Source: Magnetospirillum sp. 64-120 (GTDB lineage Bacteria; Pseudomonadota; Alphaproteobacteria; Rhodospirillales; Magnetospirillaceae). From it: a stretch of 64,000 nucleotides of DNA. Of the stretch, positions 8,786 to 17,440 are shown one piece after another; the stretch's first letter is position 1, and each line of letters opens with the position of its first letter. Where the stretch lies: positions 99,833 through 163,832 of the forward strand of contig MKVK01000013.1 of the NCBI GenBank assembly GCA_001898825.1, read 5' to 3'. The notes beneath the pieces were generated by a model. It did no database searches, was not told where the DNA came from, and worked only from the letters and a program-made list of their open reading frames with translations. A program made the position numbers and the translations under genes.

Positions 8786-8821
8786 GGCCGCCATGACCGT
8801 ATCAGTCATGGCGGCCATTTT
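8786..8821 (+). terminator. Hairpin, probable transcription terminator before flgD
   Basis: A perfect 12-bp stem (GGCCGCCATGAC / GTCATGGCGGCC) with a 7-nt loop, followed by ATTTTCATTT. It lies between the fliC-fliS block and flgD and probably ends the first transcript. The remaining sequence up to flgD (8822-8948) is AT-richer and must hold the flgD promoter, but no convincing sigma-54 or sigma-28 match was found. Confidence 0.6.
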
Positions 8822-8948
8822 CATTTGGCGACATCAAGAATCAATCCGAACAGAACGAAATAAAATCTCCGCCTGATCCGGCAAATCGCATCCGTAGAAG
8901 AACACAAGAGCGGCCACCTGCCGCAAATTTCTTCCGGAGTGCGCCGAG

Positions 8949-9614
8949 ATGACCTCTGCAATCACATCGACAACCGATACGACCACGACGACGTCGTCAT
9001 CGACCACTTCTGGACTGTCCGCCGACTACGACATGTTCATCCAGTTGCTGGTGGCGCAACTGCAGTACCAGGACCCACTGGACCCCACCGACGCCACCGA
9101 GTTCACCAATCAGCTGGTCCAGTATTCCAACCTGGAACAGCAGATCGCCACCAACGACAAGCTGGATGAAGTCCTAAGCTCGCTGGACACCTTCGGGCTG
9201 TCCAGCGGCGTCGGCTATATGGGCCACACCGTCGAGGCCCAGGGCGACACCATCAGCGTCCAGGACGACGGCACGGTCGATGCCGACTGGGTTTACACCC
9301 TGGACAGCGACGCTTCCGACGTGGCGCTGACCGTCACCGACGAAGACGGCAACGTGGTTTGGGAAGGCACCGGCACCACCACGTCGGGCCGCAACACCTT
9401 CACCTGGGACGGCACCGACAGCGACGGCAACCAGGTGGAAGGCGGCGCCTACACGCTGTCGGTCACCGCCACCGATTCCTCGGGCGACACGGTCGAAGCC
9501 ACCACCTACGTCAGCGGCAAGGTCACCGGCGTCACCTCGTCCGACGGCACCACCATCCTGGAACTGGGCGACATGGGCATCACGCTTGATGCCATCACCC
9601 GCCTGGCCTCGTAA
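8949..9614 (+). CDS. flgD: Flagellar hook assembly scaffold (hook cap) protein
   Basis: 221 residues. FlgD caps the growing hook and guides FlgE assembly. After a Ser/Thr-rich leader comes the family signature LLVAQLQYQDPLDP (residues 33-46) and EFTNQLVQYSNLEQQ. The C-terminal FlgD_ig/TUDOR region follows (GRNTFTWDGTDSDGNQVEGG). Ribosome-binding site CGGAG is upstream. It is the first gene of the flgD-flgE-orf-flgN-flgK-flgL run. Confidence 0.95.
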   Translation: MTSAITSTTDTTTTTSSSTTSGLSADYDMFIQLLVAQLQYQDPLDPTDATEFTNQLVQYSNLEQQIATNDKLDEVLSSLDTFGLSSGVGYMGHTVEAQGDTISVQDDGTVDADWVYTLDSDASDVALTVTDEDGNVVWEGTGTTTSGRNTFTWDGTDSDGNQVEGGAYTLSVTATDSSGDTVEATTYVSGKVTGVTSSDGTTILELGDMGITLDAITRLAS

Positions 9615-9629
9615 GCGGGGAGACACGCC

Positions 9630-10919
9630 ATGAGCCTTCTTGGAGCCATGAATTCCGCCGTCACCGCGTTGAAGTCGCAAAGCACGGCGCTGGCCATCAT
9701 CTCGGACAACCTGTCCAACTCGTCCACCACCGGCTACAAGGCCAACACCACCAGCTTCAAGACCCTGGTCACCCAATCCTATTCGGGGACGTCCTATGCG
9801 TCGGGCGGCGTGTCCGCCTCGGTGCGCCAGAACATCACCAATCAGGGCGTGATCAGCGCCACCAGCAACTCCACCGACCTGGCGCTGGACGGCGACGGCT
9901 TCTTCGTCGTCACCTACGGCACGTCGGGCGAAGAAACCATGTTCACCCGTAACGGCGAATTCGAAATCGACGCCAACGGCTTCATGTGCATCGGCAATTA
10001 CTACCTGCAGGGTTGGGAAACCGATGCCGACGGCAACGTCATCGCCGGCTCGACCAATTCGTCCTCGACCCTGGAAGACGTCAACGTCAACCGCTTCACC
10101 GGCACCGCCGAGGCCACCAGCGCCGAGACCATCCAGGCCAACCTGCCGGCCGACGCCGAGGTGGGCGACACCGTCACCGCCACCATGGAAGTGTTCGACG
10201 CCCTGGGCGTGTCGCACACGGTGACCATGAGCTATGAAAAGACCGCCGCCAACGAATGGGAACTGTCGTTTTCGGACCCGGTGCTCAGTTCGGACACCTC
10301 GTCCACCTCGGGGACGGTCACCGGCGGCCCCTTCACCCTGACCTTCGCCGACGGCGCGCTGTCCACCATCACCGACAGCACCGGCACCGCCACCGAGCTG
10401 GAAATCGGCATCACCGGCTTCACCACCGGGGCCTCGGACATTTCCACCATCACCATCGACATCGGCCAGGACAGCGGCACCGGTTCCTTGACCCAGTATT
10501 CGTCCAACAGCGACGAGCCGGACATCTCGATCACCTCGATTTCCGGCGACGGTGTCGAATACGGCGCCATGTCCTCGGTGGAAATCGACGACACCGGGGT
10601 GATCTGGGCCCATTTCGACAACGGCATGGATGTGGCCATCTACAAGATCGCGGTGGCCGACTTCCCCAACGCCAACGGCCTGGAAGTCACCAATGGCGGC
10701 ATCTATCGCCAGACCGCCAATTCCGGCGACTTCACGCTTCACGAAGCCGGCGAGGACGGTGTCGCCACCATCACCGCCAGCGCGCTGGAAACATCCACCG
10801 TGGACACGTCCGACGAGTTCACCCGGATGATCGCCGCCCAGCAGGCCTATGGCGCCGCCTCGCAGGTGATCAGCACCTGTTCGGACATGTTCGACGACCT
10901 GATGGCGGCCGTCCGCTAA
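9630..10919 (+). CDS. flgE: Flagellar hook protein
   Basis: 429 residues. The N-terminal flagellar-rod motif (AMNSAVTALKSQSTALAIIS then DNLSNSSTTGYKA) and the C-terminal motif (TRMIAAQQAYGAASQVI) are conserved and form the helical D0 core. The central part is Thr/Ser/Asp-rich, like the other axial proteins here. It polymerises into the universal joint between rod and filament. It lies 15 nt after flgD. Confidence 0.95.
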   Translation: MSLLGAMNSAVTALKSQSTALAIISDNLSNSSTTGYKANTTSFKTLVTQSYSGTSYASGGVSASVRQNITNQGVISATSNSTDLALDGDGFFVVTYGTSGEETMFTRNGEFEIDANGFMCIGNYYLQGWETDADGNVIAGSTNSSSTLEDVNVNRFTGTAEATSAETIQANLPADAEVGDTVTATMEVFDALGVSHTVTMSYEKTAANEWELSFSDPVLSSDTSSTSGTVTGGPFTLTFADGALSTITDSTGTATELEIGITGFTTGASDISTITIDIGQDSGTGSLTQYSSNSDEPDISITSISGDGVEYGAMSSVEIDDTGVIWAHFDNGMDVAIYKIAVADFPNANGLEVTNGGIYRQTANSGDFTLHEAGEDGVATITASALETSTVDTSDEFTRMIAAQQAYGAASQVISTCSDMFDDLMAAVR

Positions 10920-10938
10920 CCCAAGGGGGAATGACGAA

Positions 10939-11286
10939 ATGAACAGCAAGCCCAACCAAGCCCAATCGGTGTCCCCCATGGAAGCCCGGGCCAACCAAGC
11001 CCTGGCCCGGGCCCATCTGCAGATCGGGACCGCCGAGATGACCGAGGCCGACGCCGCCAACCTGTCCATCCGTCTGGCCGGGCAACTGGCCGGCCTGCCC
11101 GACGACCAGCGCCGCCTGCGTCGCCGCGACTTGGCCCTGGTCGTCCACGACCTGGAAGCCCTGGTGGACGCCCTGGAAACCGAGCTGGGCGAACTGGCCG
11201 GCGAGTTGAAGGCCCTGAACCACCGCACCGGCGCCGTCCGCGCCTATGGCGCCGCCAAAAATGTCGTCGCGCTGCGGCGCCCCTAA
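10939..11286 (+). CDS. Hypothetical helical protein between flgE and flgN-like gene
   Basis: 115 residues, not recognised. A predicted long-helix protein rich in Ala, Leu, Glu and Arg (EARANQALARAHLQIGTAEM; DLEALVDALETELGELAGEL) with likely coiled-coil character. It sits 19 nt after flgE behind a good ribosome-binding site. Its last nine codons and stop fall within the first copy of a 27-bp tandem repeat. A chaperone or regulatory role for hook-associated proteins is a guess from context. Confidence 0.7.
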   Translation: MNSKPNQAQSVSPMEARANQALARAHLQIGTAEMTEADAANLSIRLAGQLAGLPDDQRRLRRRDLALVVHDLEALVDALETELGELAGELKALNHRTGAVRAYGAAKNVVALRRP

Positions 11287-11347
11287 AACAGCTTCGCGCT
11301 GCGGCGCCCCTAAAACAGCTTCGCGCTTCGTCGGTCCTAAAGGAGTA
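11267..11347 (+). repeat. 27-bp tandem repeat (2 perfect copies plus 1 degenerate)
   Basis: Copies at 11267-11293 and 11294-11320 are identical; the third (11321-11347) matches at about 20 of 27 positions. Copy 1 carries the stop codon of the 115-residue ORF (TAA 11284-11286), and the degenerate copy 3 carries the AGGAG ribosome-binding site of the next gene. The unit length is a multiple of three, so copy-number change preserves frame. Confidence 0.85.
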
Positions 11348-11353
11348 AGCCCC

Positions 11354-11818
11354 ATGCTGCCCTTCATCCCCCAGCCCATCGCAACCGAACGCCCCGCCCG
11401 TCAGACGGCCGAGGCTCTGCTCGACACCGTTTCAGAATTGTCGGAACTGATCGCCGAGGAAAACCGGGCGCTGGCCGCCGGCTACCCCGCCGGCCTGGCG
11501 TCCAGCACCGAGCGCAAGACCATGCTGGCCGCCGAATATGCCGATCTGTGGGAAGACCTGGGGGCCGAAGGCGCGGCCATGCTGGCCCAGGACCCGGAAT
11601 TCAGCCGGGTGCTGATGGCCGCCGTCGTGGCCCTGCGTCATGCCACCCAGGAAAACGCCACCCGGCTGGAAGCCGCCATGTCGGCGTCGCGCCGCCGGGT
11701 CGAGGCGGTGCTGGAAGCGCTGCGCGCCGACGGCAGCTCGTCGCGCCCCTATGGCGCCAAGGGCGACATCCCGCTGGACCTGAAGCTGTCTGCGCTCGGC
11801 ACCAACTACCACGCCTGA
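11354..11818 (+). CDS. FlgN-like flagellar export chaperone
   Basis: 154 residues, all-helical, with no cysteine-rich or membrane parts. The pattern LLDTVSELSELIAEENRALAAG is typical of the FlgN family (a Leu-rich helix followed by EN..L..G), and the gene lies directly before flgK and flgL, the FlgN clients in other bacteria. The start is set by AGGAG at 11341-11345; the frame is open further upstream through the tandem repeat. Assigned from pattern and position, so the symbol is withheld. Confidence 0.72.
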   Translation: MLPFIPQPIATERPARQTAEALLDTVSELSELIAEENRALAAGYPAGLASSTERKTMLAAEYADLWEDLGAEGAAMLAQDPEFSRVLMAAVVALRHATQENATRLEAAMSASRRRVEAVLEALRADGSSSRPYGAKGDIPLDLKLSALGTNYHA

Positions 11819-11842
11819 TCCATCGGATCGCGGGAGGCCGCC

Positions 11843-13504
11843 ATGTCCCTGTCCCTGGCACTCGGTTCGGCGACGTCGTCGCTGCGGACCATCCAAAGCG
11901 AACTGGCGATCGCGTCCAACAACATCGCCAACGCCGACACCGACGGCTACACCGTCAAGTCGGGGGTCAAGACCAGCACCACCACCGGTGGCAACGGCAT
12001 CGGCACCGGCGTCAGCCTGACGGTGATCGTTTCCAAGGTGGACGCCAACCTGCTGAAAAGCATCGTCGCCGCCACCTCGGGCAACGCCGAGGCGTCCACC
12101 ACCCAGGATTTCCTGGATCAGTTGTCCGACATCATGGGGCAACTGTCGTCCAGCGACAGCGGCGACACCTTGGCCACCGCCCTGTCAGAATTGTCGACCA
12201 CCTTCGAGGAACTGGCCGCCACCCCGGAAAGCGAGACCCTGAAGACCCAAGCCGTGCTGCAATTGACCGACGTGGCGGCCAATCTGCGCGACACATCGGC
12301 CCAGGTCCAGGACTTGCGGGCCCAGGCCGACCAAGACATCGAAAGCGCGGTGCAGACCGTCAACGACACCCTGCACGCCATCGACGAGTTGAACGATTCC
12401 ATCGTCACCGCCCAGGCCCGGGGCGATTCCACCGCCGACCTGGAAGACCAGCGGATGGTTCTGGTCAGCCAATTGGCCGAACAGATCAACGTCAGCTATT
12501 TCACCGACGACACCGGCGCCATGAGCATCTACACCGGCGGCCAGCCGCTGCTGAATTCGTCGGTGCACGAGCTGTCCTATCAGGCCACCAACACGGTGAC
12601 CTCGGAAACCGTCTATCCCACCGGTTTCGACGCCATCACCCTGAACGGCGCGGATATCACCAGTTCCATCAAGTCGGGCAGTCTGGCGTCGTTGGTGGAA
12701 CTGCGCGACGACACCCTGGTCGAGGTGCAGGACCAGTTGGACGCCATCGCCACCGAGTTGAAGGACCAGCTGAACGAACTGAACAACGCGGGCAGCGCCA
12801 TGCCGGCACCGTCCACCCTGACCGGCTCGGTTTCCGGGTTTGCCGGCACCGACACCCTGACCGCCACCGGCACCTTGACCGTGGCCGTGACCGACGCGGA
12901 CGGCAATCTGGTGTCCAGCGCCGACATCGACATGACCACGGTGACCAGCGTCGACGACCTGCTGACCCAGTTGAACGCGACCAGCGGCATCAGCGCCAGC
13001 CTGGATGCCGACGGCCAATTGGTCATCACGACCACCGATTCCTCCACCGGGGTGGCGTTGTCGGGCGGCGATATGGGCGGCGACAGCGTGTCGTCCGCTT
13101 TCGGCCTGAACGATCTGGTCACCGGCGACGGCGCCGAAGACCTTTATGTGCGGTCCGACATCGCCGCTGACCCGTCCCTGCTGGCGGTGGCGTCGCTGAC
13201 CGACGACGGGCTGTCGCTGGCCGCCGGCGCGTTGTCGCAATCCATGGCCGACATCATTTCCACCGACAAAGCGTCCGCACTGGTGGCGCAGGTGGGGTCG
13301 TGGGCCGACGCCGCAGACAGCGACGCCACCTCGAAGGAAACCACGCTGACGGCGCTGACCGATTCGTTTTCGTCCAGCTATGGCGTCAACATCGACGAAG
13401 AAACCGCCCGCATCTCGGAACTGGAAAACGCCTATCAAGCGTCAGCCCAAGTGCTGTCCGCCATTCAAGAGATGTTCGATTCCCTTTTGAACGCCGTGAG
13501 CTGA
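11843..13504 (+). CDS. flgK: Flagellar hook-associated protein 1
   Basis: 553 residues. The N-terminal flagellar-rod motif (TSSLRTIQSELAIASNNIAN ADTDGYTVK, written in two parts) and the C-terminal motif (ISELENAYQASAQVLSAIQE) are present. The middle (about residues 335-430) carries a flagellin hook-IN-like region. FlgK forms the hook-filament junction together with FlgL. It starts 24 nt after the FlgN-like gene and ends 2 nt before flgL. Confidence 0.94.
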   Translation: MSLSLALGSATSSLRTIQSELAIASNNIANADTDGYTVKSGVKTSTTTGGNGIGTGVSLTVIVSKVDANLLKSIVAATSGNAEASTTQDFLDQLSDIMGQLSSSDSGDTLATALSELSTTFEELAATPESETLKTQAVLQLTDVAANLRDTSAQVQDLRAQADQDIESAVQTVNDTLHAIDELNDSIVTAQARGDSTADLEDQRMVLVSQLAEQINVSYFTDDTGAMSIYTGGQPLLNSSVHELSYQATNTVTSETVYPTGFDAITLNGADITSSIKSGSLASLVELRDDTLVEVQDQLDAIATELKDQLNELNNAGSAMPAPSTLTGSVSGFAGTDTLTATGTLTVAVTDADGNLVSSADIDMTTVTSVDDLLTQLNATSGISASLDADGQLVITTTDSSTGVALSGGDMGGDSVSSAFGLNDLVTGDGAEDLYVRSDIAADPSLLAVASLTDDGLSLAAGALSQSMADIISTDKASALVAQVGSWADAADSDATSKETTLTALTDSFSSSYGVNIDEETARISELENAYQASAQVLSAIQEMFDSLLNAVS

Positions 13505-13506
13505 CC

Positions 13507-14406
13507 ATGGAACGCGTCTCTACCGCAGGACTGGGCCAGGCGCTGCTGCGTTCGGCCATGACCGTCCAGGCCAGGCTAGCCGAAAAGCAAAGCGCCCAAT
13601 CATCGGGGCTGACCCAGGAAACCTATGCCGCCATGGGGTCCAGCGCCGGTAAGCTGATTTCCCTGGAAAGCCAGCTTTCCACCCTGCAAGGCCGTTCCGA
13701 CAGCACCCAGACCGCCTTGGACCGCGCCCAATCCATGTCCGACGCGGTGGGGTCCATGGTCGACCTGATGAGCGAACTGCGTTCCACCCTGTCGTCCATG
13801 ACCACCCAGACGTCGGATTCCGTCGATTACAACCAAGTGGGCCAGACCATGCTGGAAGATCTGGCGACGCTGATGAACTTGCAGGTGGACGGCCGCTATC
13901 TGTTCGGCGGCGGCGAAACCACCAGCGCCCCGGTGGACGTGTCACTGCTGACCGCCCAGACCACCAGCCCCACCACCGCCGACACCGCTTATTACCTGGG
14001 CGACGACACGGTGCAGTCGGTCAAGGTCACCGACACCGCCACGGTGGATTACGGCGTCAACGCCAATGAATCGGGGTTCGAAAAAGCGCTGCGCGCCGCC
14101 AACATGCTGGCCAACATCGACGCCAGCGACGAAGACGCCATCGCCGAGGCCTATGACCTGGCCACCGAAGCCATGGACGAATTGCTGGCCGCCCAAGGTC
14201 GGCTGGGGGTCAACGCCGGCCGGCTGGAAAGCTGGCTGGAACGTCAGGACACCGCCGCCTCGCTGATGAGCGAACGGGTCAGCGACATCAAAGCGGTGGA
14301 CACCGCCCAAGTGGCGGTGGAAATCTCGCAATACGAAACCACGCTGGAAGCGTCCTATGCGGTGTTGGGCAAGCTGAACGGCCTGCATTTGCTGGATTAT
14401 CTGTAA
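13507..14406 (+). CDS. flgL: Flagellar hook-associated protein 3
   Basis: 299 residues, of the flagellin/FlgL fold: N-terminal helix (STAGLGQALLRSAMTVQARL), the DGRYLFGGGETTSAPV segment typical of FlgL, and a C-terminal helix (VAVEISQYETTLEASYAVL). It joins FlgK to the filament. The start lies 2 nt after the flgK stop and ends the flagellar run. Confidence 0.92.
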   Translation: MERVSTAGLGQALLRSAMTVQARLAEKQSAQSSGLTQETYAAMGSSAGKLISLESQLSTLQGRSDSTQTALDRAQSMSDAVGSMVDLMSELRSTLSSMTTQTSDSVDYNQVGQTMLEDLATLMNLQVDGRYLFGGGETTSAPVDVSLLTAQTTSPTTADTAYYLGDDTVQSVKVTDTATVDYGVNANESGFEKALRAANMLANIDASDEDAIAEAYDLATEAMDELLAAQGRLGVNAGRLESWLERQDTAASLMSERVSDIKAVDTAQVAVEISQYETTLEASYAVLGKLNGLHLLDYL

Positions 14407-14467
14407 TACTGCCCGTTCAACGAGCGGCCGGCGCCCCCCTGTCGTTCGTAGGCGGCGTCGAATTACG

Positions 14468-14499
14468 TTGACATGATAACGACTCGCATTATCATTATC
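14468..14499 (+). promoter_or_regulatory. Fur-box-like operator overlapping a promoter for hemP/haem uptake
   Basis: TTGACA (14468-14473) is spaced 16 nt from TATCAT (14490-14495). Between them GATAACGACTCGCATTATC (14475-14493) matches the 19-bp Fur consensus at about 14 positions, with a further ATTATC repeat to 14499. This predicts iron-dependent repression of the downstream haem operon. Confidence 0.75.
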
Positions 14500-14530
14500 G
14501 GAACTTGACCAACATCATTTTCCGGCCACC

Positions 14531-14707
14531 GTGAATCCGCCAACCGCCCCCACGCCCCGTCCCTGTCTCGCCATCGGTCCCGATGGGCGGCGCCGCGTGC
14601 CGCTGGACAAGCTGCTGGGCAAAGGGGGGGAACTGGTGATCATCCATCAGGGGCAGGAATACTTGCTGCGCCTGACCAGCAACGGGAAATTGCTGCTGAC
14701 CAAGTAA
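14531..14707 (+). CDS. hemP: Hemin uptake protein HemP
   Basis: A 58-residue protein from a GTG start; no in-frame ATG lies upstream. The C-terminal half has the HemP pattern: a basic stretch (DGRRRVPLDKLLG), then ELVIIHQGQEYLLRLTSNGK and the LLLTK end. HemP proteins are small soluble factors encoded at the head of many haem uptake operons, and in some bacteria they activate the receptor gene. It lies directly after the Fur-box promoter and 96 nt before the TonB-dependent receptor. Confidence 0.85.
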   Translation: MNPPTAPTPRPCLAIGPDGRRRVPLDKLLGKGGELVIIHQGQEYLLRLTSNGKLLLTK

Positions 14708-14803
14708 ACCGACACATCTTAACCGGTCCAGCCAGCCACTCACGGCGACAGTCGCCCAGGCAGCCAGCCAAGACCATCTCCATCCTTTGATGAAGGTGAC
14801 TTG

Positions 14804-16774
14804 ATGCCTGCCAAACACGCGCTGATTCCGTCCCTGCTGATCCTGACCGCCGCCACCGCCCAAGCGCAGGAAACCGCCACCCGTCTGCAAGGCGTGTCGG
14901 TCACCACCACCCGCACCGAGAAACCGGTCGAGGAAACTACCGCCGCCGTCACCGTGGTCGACGCCGAGGATCTGGAACGCCTGGCGCCCCAGGACCTGCG
15001 CGACATCCTGCGCGACGTGCCCGGCGTCAGCTTTTCCGGCGGCCCGCGCGCCGGGGTGATGTCGCCCACCATCCGGGGCCTGGGTGACGAACGGGTGGTC
15101 ATCCGCATCGACGACGCCCGGCAAAACTATCAGGTCGGCCACAAGGCGCGGCTGTTCATGGAACCCGACCTGTTGAAGCAGGTGGAAGTGCTGCGCGGCC
15201 CCGGTTCCACCCTGTTCGGATCGGGTGCCATCGGCGGCGTCATCAACATGACCACCAAGGACGCTGCCGATCTGTTGAAGCCGGGGCAGAAAATGGGGGC
15301 GCAGGCCCGCACTTCCTATGCCAGCAATCCCAACGAAAACCACGTGACCGGCACCGCCTATGCCCGGACGCTGGACGGTCTGGACATCCTGGCCAGCGTC
15401 AGCCACCGCAATTTCGGCAACATGGAAAACGGCAACGGCGACAAGCTGGTGGATTCGGGCGACAACATCGTCTCGGGGCTGCTGAAGGTGTCGGTCATCC
15501 CGGCCCCCAACCACAAGGTCACCGCCCAGGCCGAACGCTATGTCAGCAACACCACCATCCCGCTGACCGCCGATTCCAGTTCCAACGGGGCGCCGGCCAA
15601 CACCGCCGACCGCGATTCGGTGCGCAATTCCTATGCGCTGCATTACGTCTATGACGATCCCACGGACCGGCTGCTCAACCTGCGCGCCACCCTTTACCGC
15701 AACGAAACCGAGCTGAACGACATCCGCCAGTCCGACCGCCGTCTGGATGAACGCGACCAGGTCACCGAAGGACTGGACATCGCCAACACCAGCCGCTTCG
15801 GCGGTTTGGGCGGCCAGCACGCCTTGACCTATGGCGTCGAAAGCTATCGCGACCGCCAAGAAGGCAAGCGCAACGGCGTCTCCACCCCGGGCTGGTTCCC
15901 CGACGCCACCATGGACATCCTGGGCGGCTTCGTCCAAGACGAGATCGCATTCGGCGCGCTGACCGTTACGCCGGGCCTGCGTTACGATTCCTTCGACCTG
16001 TCGGCCACCGGTCAAAGCGAGCGCTCCGACGGCGCTTTTTCCCCCAAGCTGGGCGTGGCCTACCAGTTGACGCCGTGGGCCCAGCCTTACGCGTCCTATT
16101 CCCAGGCGTTCCGGGCGCCGTCGCTGACCACCATGTTCAATTCCGGTCAGCATTATCCCGGCAACAACTTCATCGCCAATCCCGACCTGAAGCCGGAAAC
16201 CGCCCACAATTTCGAACTGGGCGCCAACCTGAAATGGCGCGACGTGCTGTCGCCCAAGGACAAGCTGACCAGCAAGCTGGCAGCCTATCAGAACAACGTG
16301 TCCGACTATATCGAACAGACCATCGGCACCACTACCACCACCACCCGCAACATCGACAAGGCCCGGGTGCGCGGCGTCGAGGCGGAACTGGGCTATGACT
16401 CGCTGTCGTGGTTCGGCAGCGTCGGCGGCGCCCTGATCCGCGGCAAGAACATCACCGACCACACCTCGCTGAATTCCATTCCCGCCGACCAGGTTACCTT
16501 CACCATCGGCCACCGTTTTTCCGAATGGGGGGTGGAAACCGGCTGGCGCACCGCCCTGGTGGCGGCGCAGAACCGGGTCAACAGCTCGGGTACCGCGTCC
16601 AGCGGCTATGCGCTGCACGACATCTTCGCCTCGTGGACACCGCCGCAATGGAACGACGATGTGCGCCTGGACTTCGCCGTCGACAACTTGTTCGACAAGT
16701 ATTACCGCCCCCATGACAGCGCCATCTGGGAAGCCGGGCGCACCGTCAAGGCCGGCCTGAGCGTGAAGTTCTGA
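14804..16774 (+). CDS. TonB-dependent haem/haemoglobin receptor
   Basis: 656 residues. A signal peptide (about 1-22, ending AQAQ) precedes a Ton-box-like VSVTTTRTEK, then the plug domain (VVDAEDLERLAPQDLRDILR ... RGPGSTLFGSGAIGGVINM, written in parts) and a 22-strand-type barrel ending in a C-terminal aromatic F. Haem-receptor hallmarks are visible: FRAP at 436-439, NPDL at 459-462, and His450 between them, the expected haem-binding position. ATG 14804 is preferred over a TTG at 14801 (GAAGGTGAC upstream). It is the outer-membrane entry point of the operon. Confidence 0.92.
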   Translation: MPAKHALIPSLLILTAATAQAQETATRLQGVSVTTTRTEKPVEETTAAVTVVDAEDLERLAPQDLRDILRDVPGVSFSGGPRAGVMSPTIRGLGDERVVIRIDDARQNYQVGHKARLFMEPDLLKQVEVLRGPGSTLFGSGAIGGVINMTTKDAADLLKPGQKMGAQARTSYASNPNENHVTGTAYARTLDGLDILASVSHRNFGNMENGNGDKLVDSGDNIVSGLLKVSVIPAPNHKVTAQAERYVSNTTIPLTADSSSNGAPANTADRDSVRNSYALHYVYDDPTDRLLNLRATLYRNETELNDIRQSDRRLDERDQVTEGLDIANTSRFGGLGGQHALTYGVESYRDRQEGKRNGVSTPGWFPDATMDILGGFVQDEIAFGALTVTPGLRYDSFDLSATGQSERSDGAFSPKLGVAYQLTPWAQPYASYSQAFRAPSLTTMFNSGQHYPGNNFIANPDLKPETAHNFELGANLKWRDVLSPKDKLTSKLAAYQNNVSDYIEQTIGTTTTTTRNIDKARVRGVEAELGYDSLSWFGSVGGALIRGKNITDHTSLNSIPADQVTFTIGHRFSEWGVETGWRTALVAAQNRVNSSGTASSGYALHDIFASWTPPQWNDDVRLDFAVDNLFDKYYRPHDSAIWEAGRTVKAGLSVKF

Positions 16775-16777
16775 GCC

Positions 16778-17428
16778 ATGGCGGCGGCGCGTCTTCGTCT
16801 GAGGCCGGCCCTGGTCCTGTCGGCCTTGTGCCATGGCGGTGCCATCGCCGCCTTGGCGAGCTATGCGTCGCCGTCGCCGCCGGTGCCGGCCTATCACAGT
16901 GTCAGCATGGTTTTCGTCCATCCGCCCCTGGCCAAGACGGCGCCATCGCCCGAACCGGTTGCCGCCGTGCAACCGCAGCCCAAGCCCCAGGCGATCCAAC
17001 GCAAGGCGGCGGCCAAACCGCCGTCGAACCCCACCCCCACCGCCCCCCACCCCGTCGCACCCCAGACAACCGAGACGGCCGAGGTGGCGCCGCAACCTGT
17101 TTCGCTTCCCTTTGCCGCCGTCGAAACCACCACGGCGCCGATGCCGGTGATCCGCGATCCCGACTACCTGACGCCACCGGTGCCGCCCACCTATCCCCCC
17201 GCCGCGCGACGTCTGCAGATCGAGGGGACGGTGGTGGTCCGCGCCTTGGTGGAGCGCCCCGGCCATCCCAGCCAGGTGACCCTGTGGCAGTCGTCGGGGG
17301 AAAGCCTGCTGGACCGTTCCGCCCTGGAAGCGGTGCGCGGCTGGCGGTTCCGTCCCATGACCCATGCCGGCGGCACGGTGGCCGCCTGGGTCGAGGTTCC
17401 CATCACCTTTTCCATGTCCAACACCTGA
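16778..17428 (+). CDS. tonB: TonB energy transducer
   Basis: 216 residues. An N-terminal inner-membrane helix (about residues 10-28) is followed by a proline/lysine-rich periplasm-spanning linker (about 45-110) and a TonB C-terminal domain (PTYPPAARRLQIEGTVVV, GWRFRPMTHAGG). It couples proton motive force, via ExbB/ExbD, to the haem receptor encoded 3 nt upstream. exbB and exbD are not in the window. Confidence 0.9.
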   Translation: MAAARLRLRPALVLSALCHGGAIAALASYASPSPPVPAYHSVSMVFVHPPLAKTAPSPEPVAAVQPQPKPQAIQRKAAAKPPSNPTPTAPHPVAPQTTETAEVAPQPVSLPFAAVETTTAPMPVIRDPDYLTPPVPPTYPPAARRLQIEGTVVVRALVERPGHPSQVTLWQSSGESLLDRSALEAVRGWRFRPMTHAGGTVAAWVEVPITFSMSNT

Positions 17429-17440
17429 ACGGAGATTTCC

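Noticed and set aside
8822-8948. Sigma-54 or sigma-28 promoter before flgD
   Set aside because: The best GG/GC pair has the wrong spacing for sigma-54, and the TAAA-N15-GGCAAATC candidate for sigma-28 has a poor -10.
9174-11228. Long minus-strand open frame opposite flgD/flgE
   Set aside because: Same GC-rich antisense effect; the plus-strand proteins are unmistakable.
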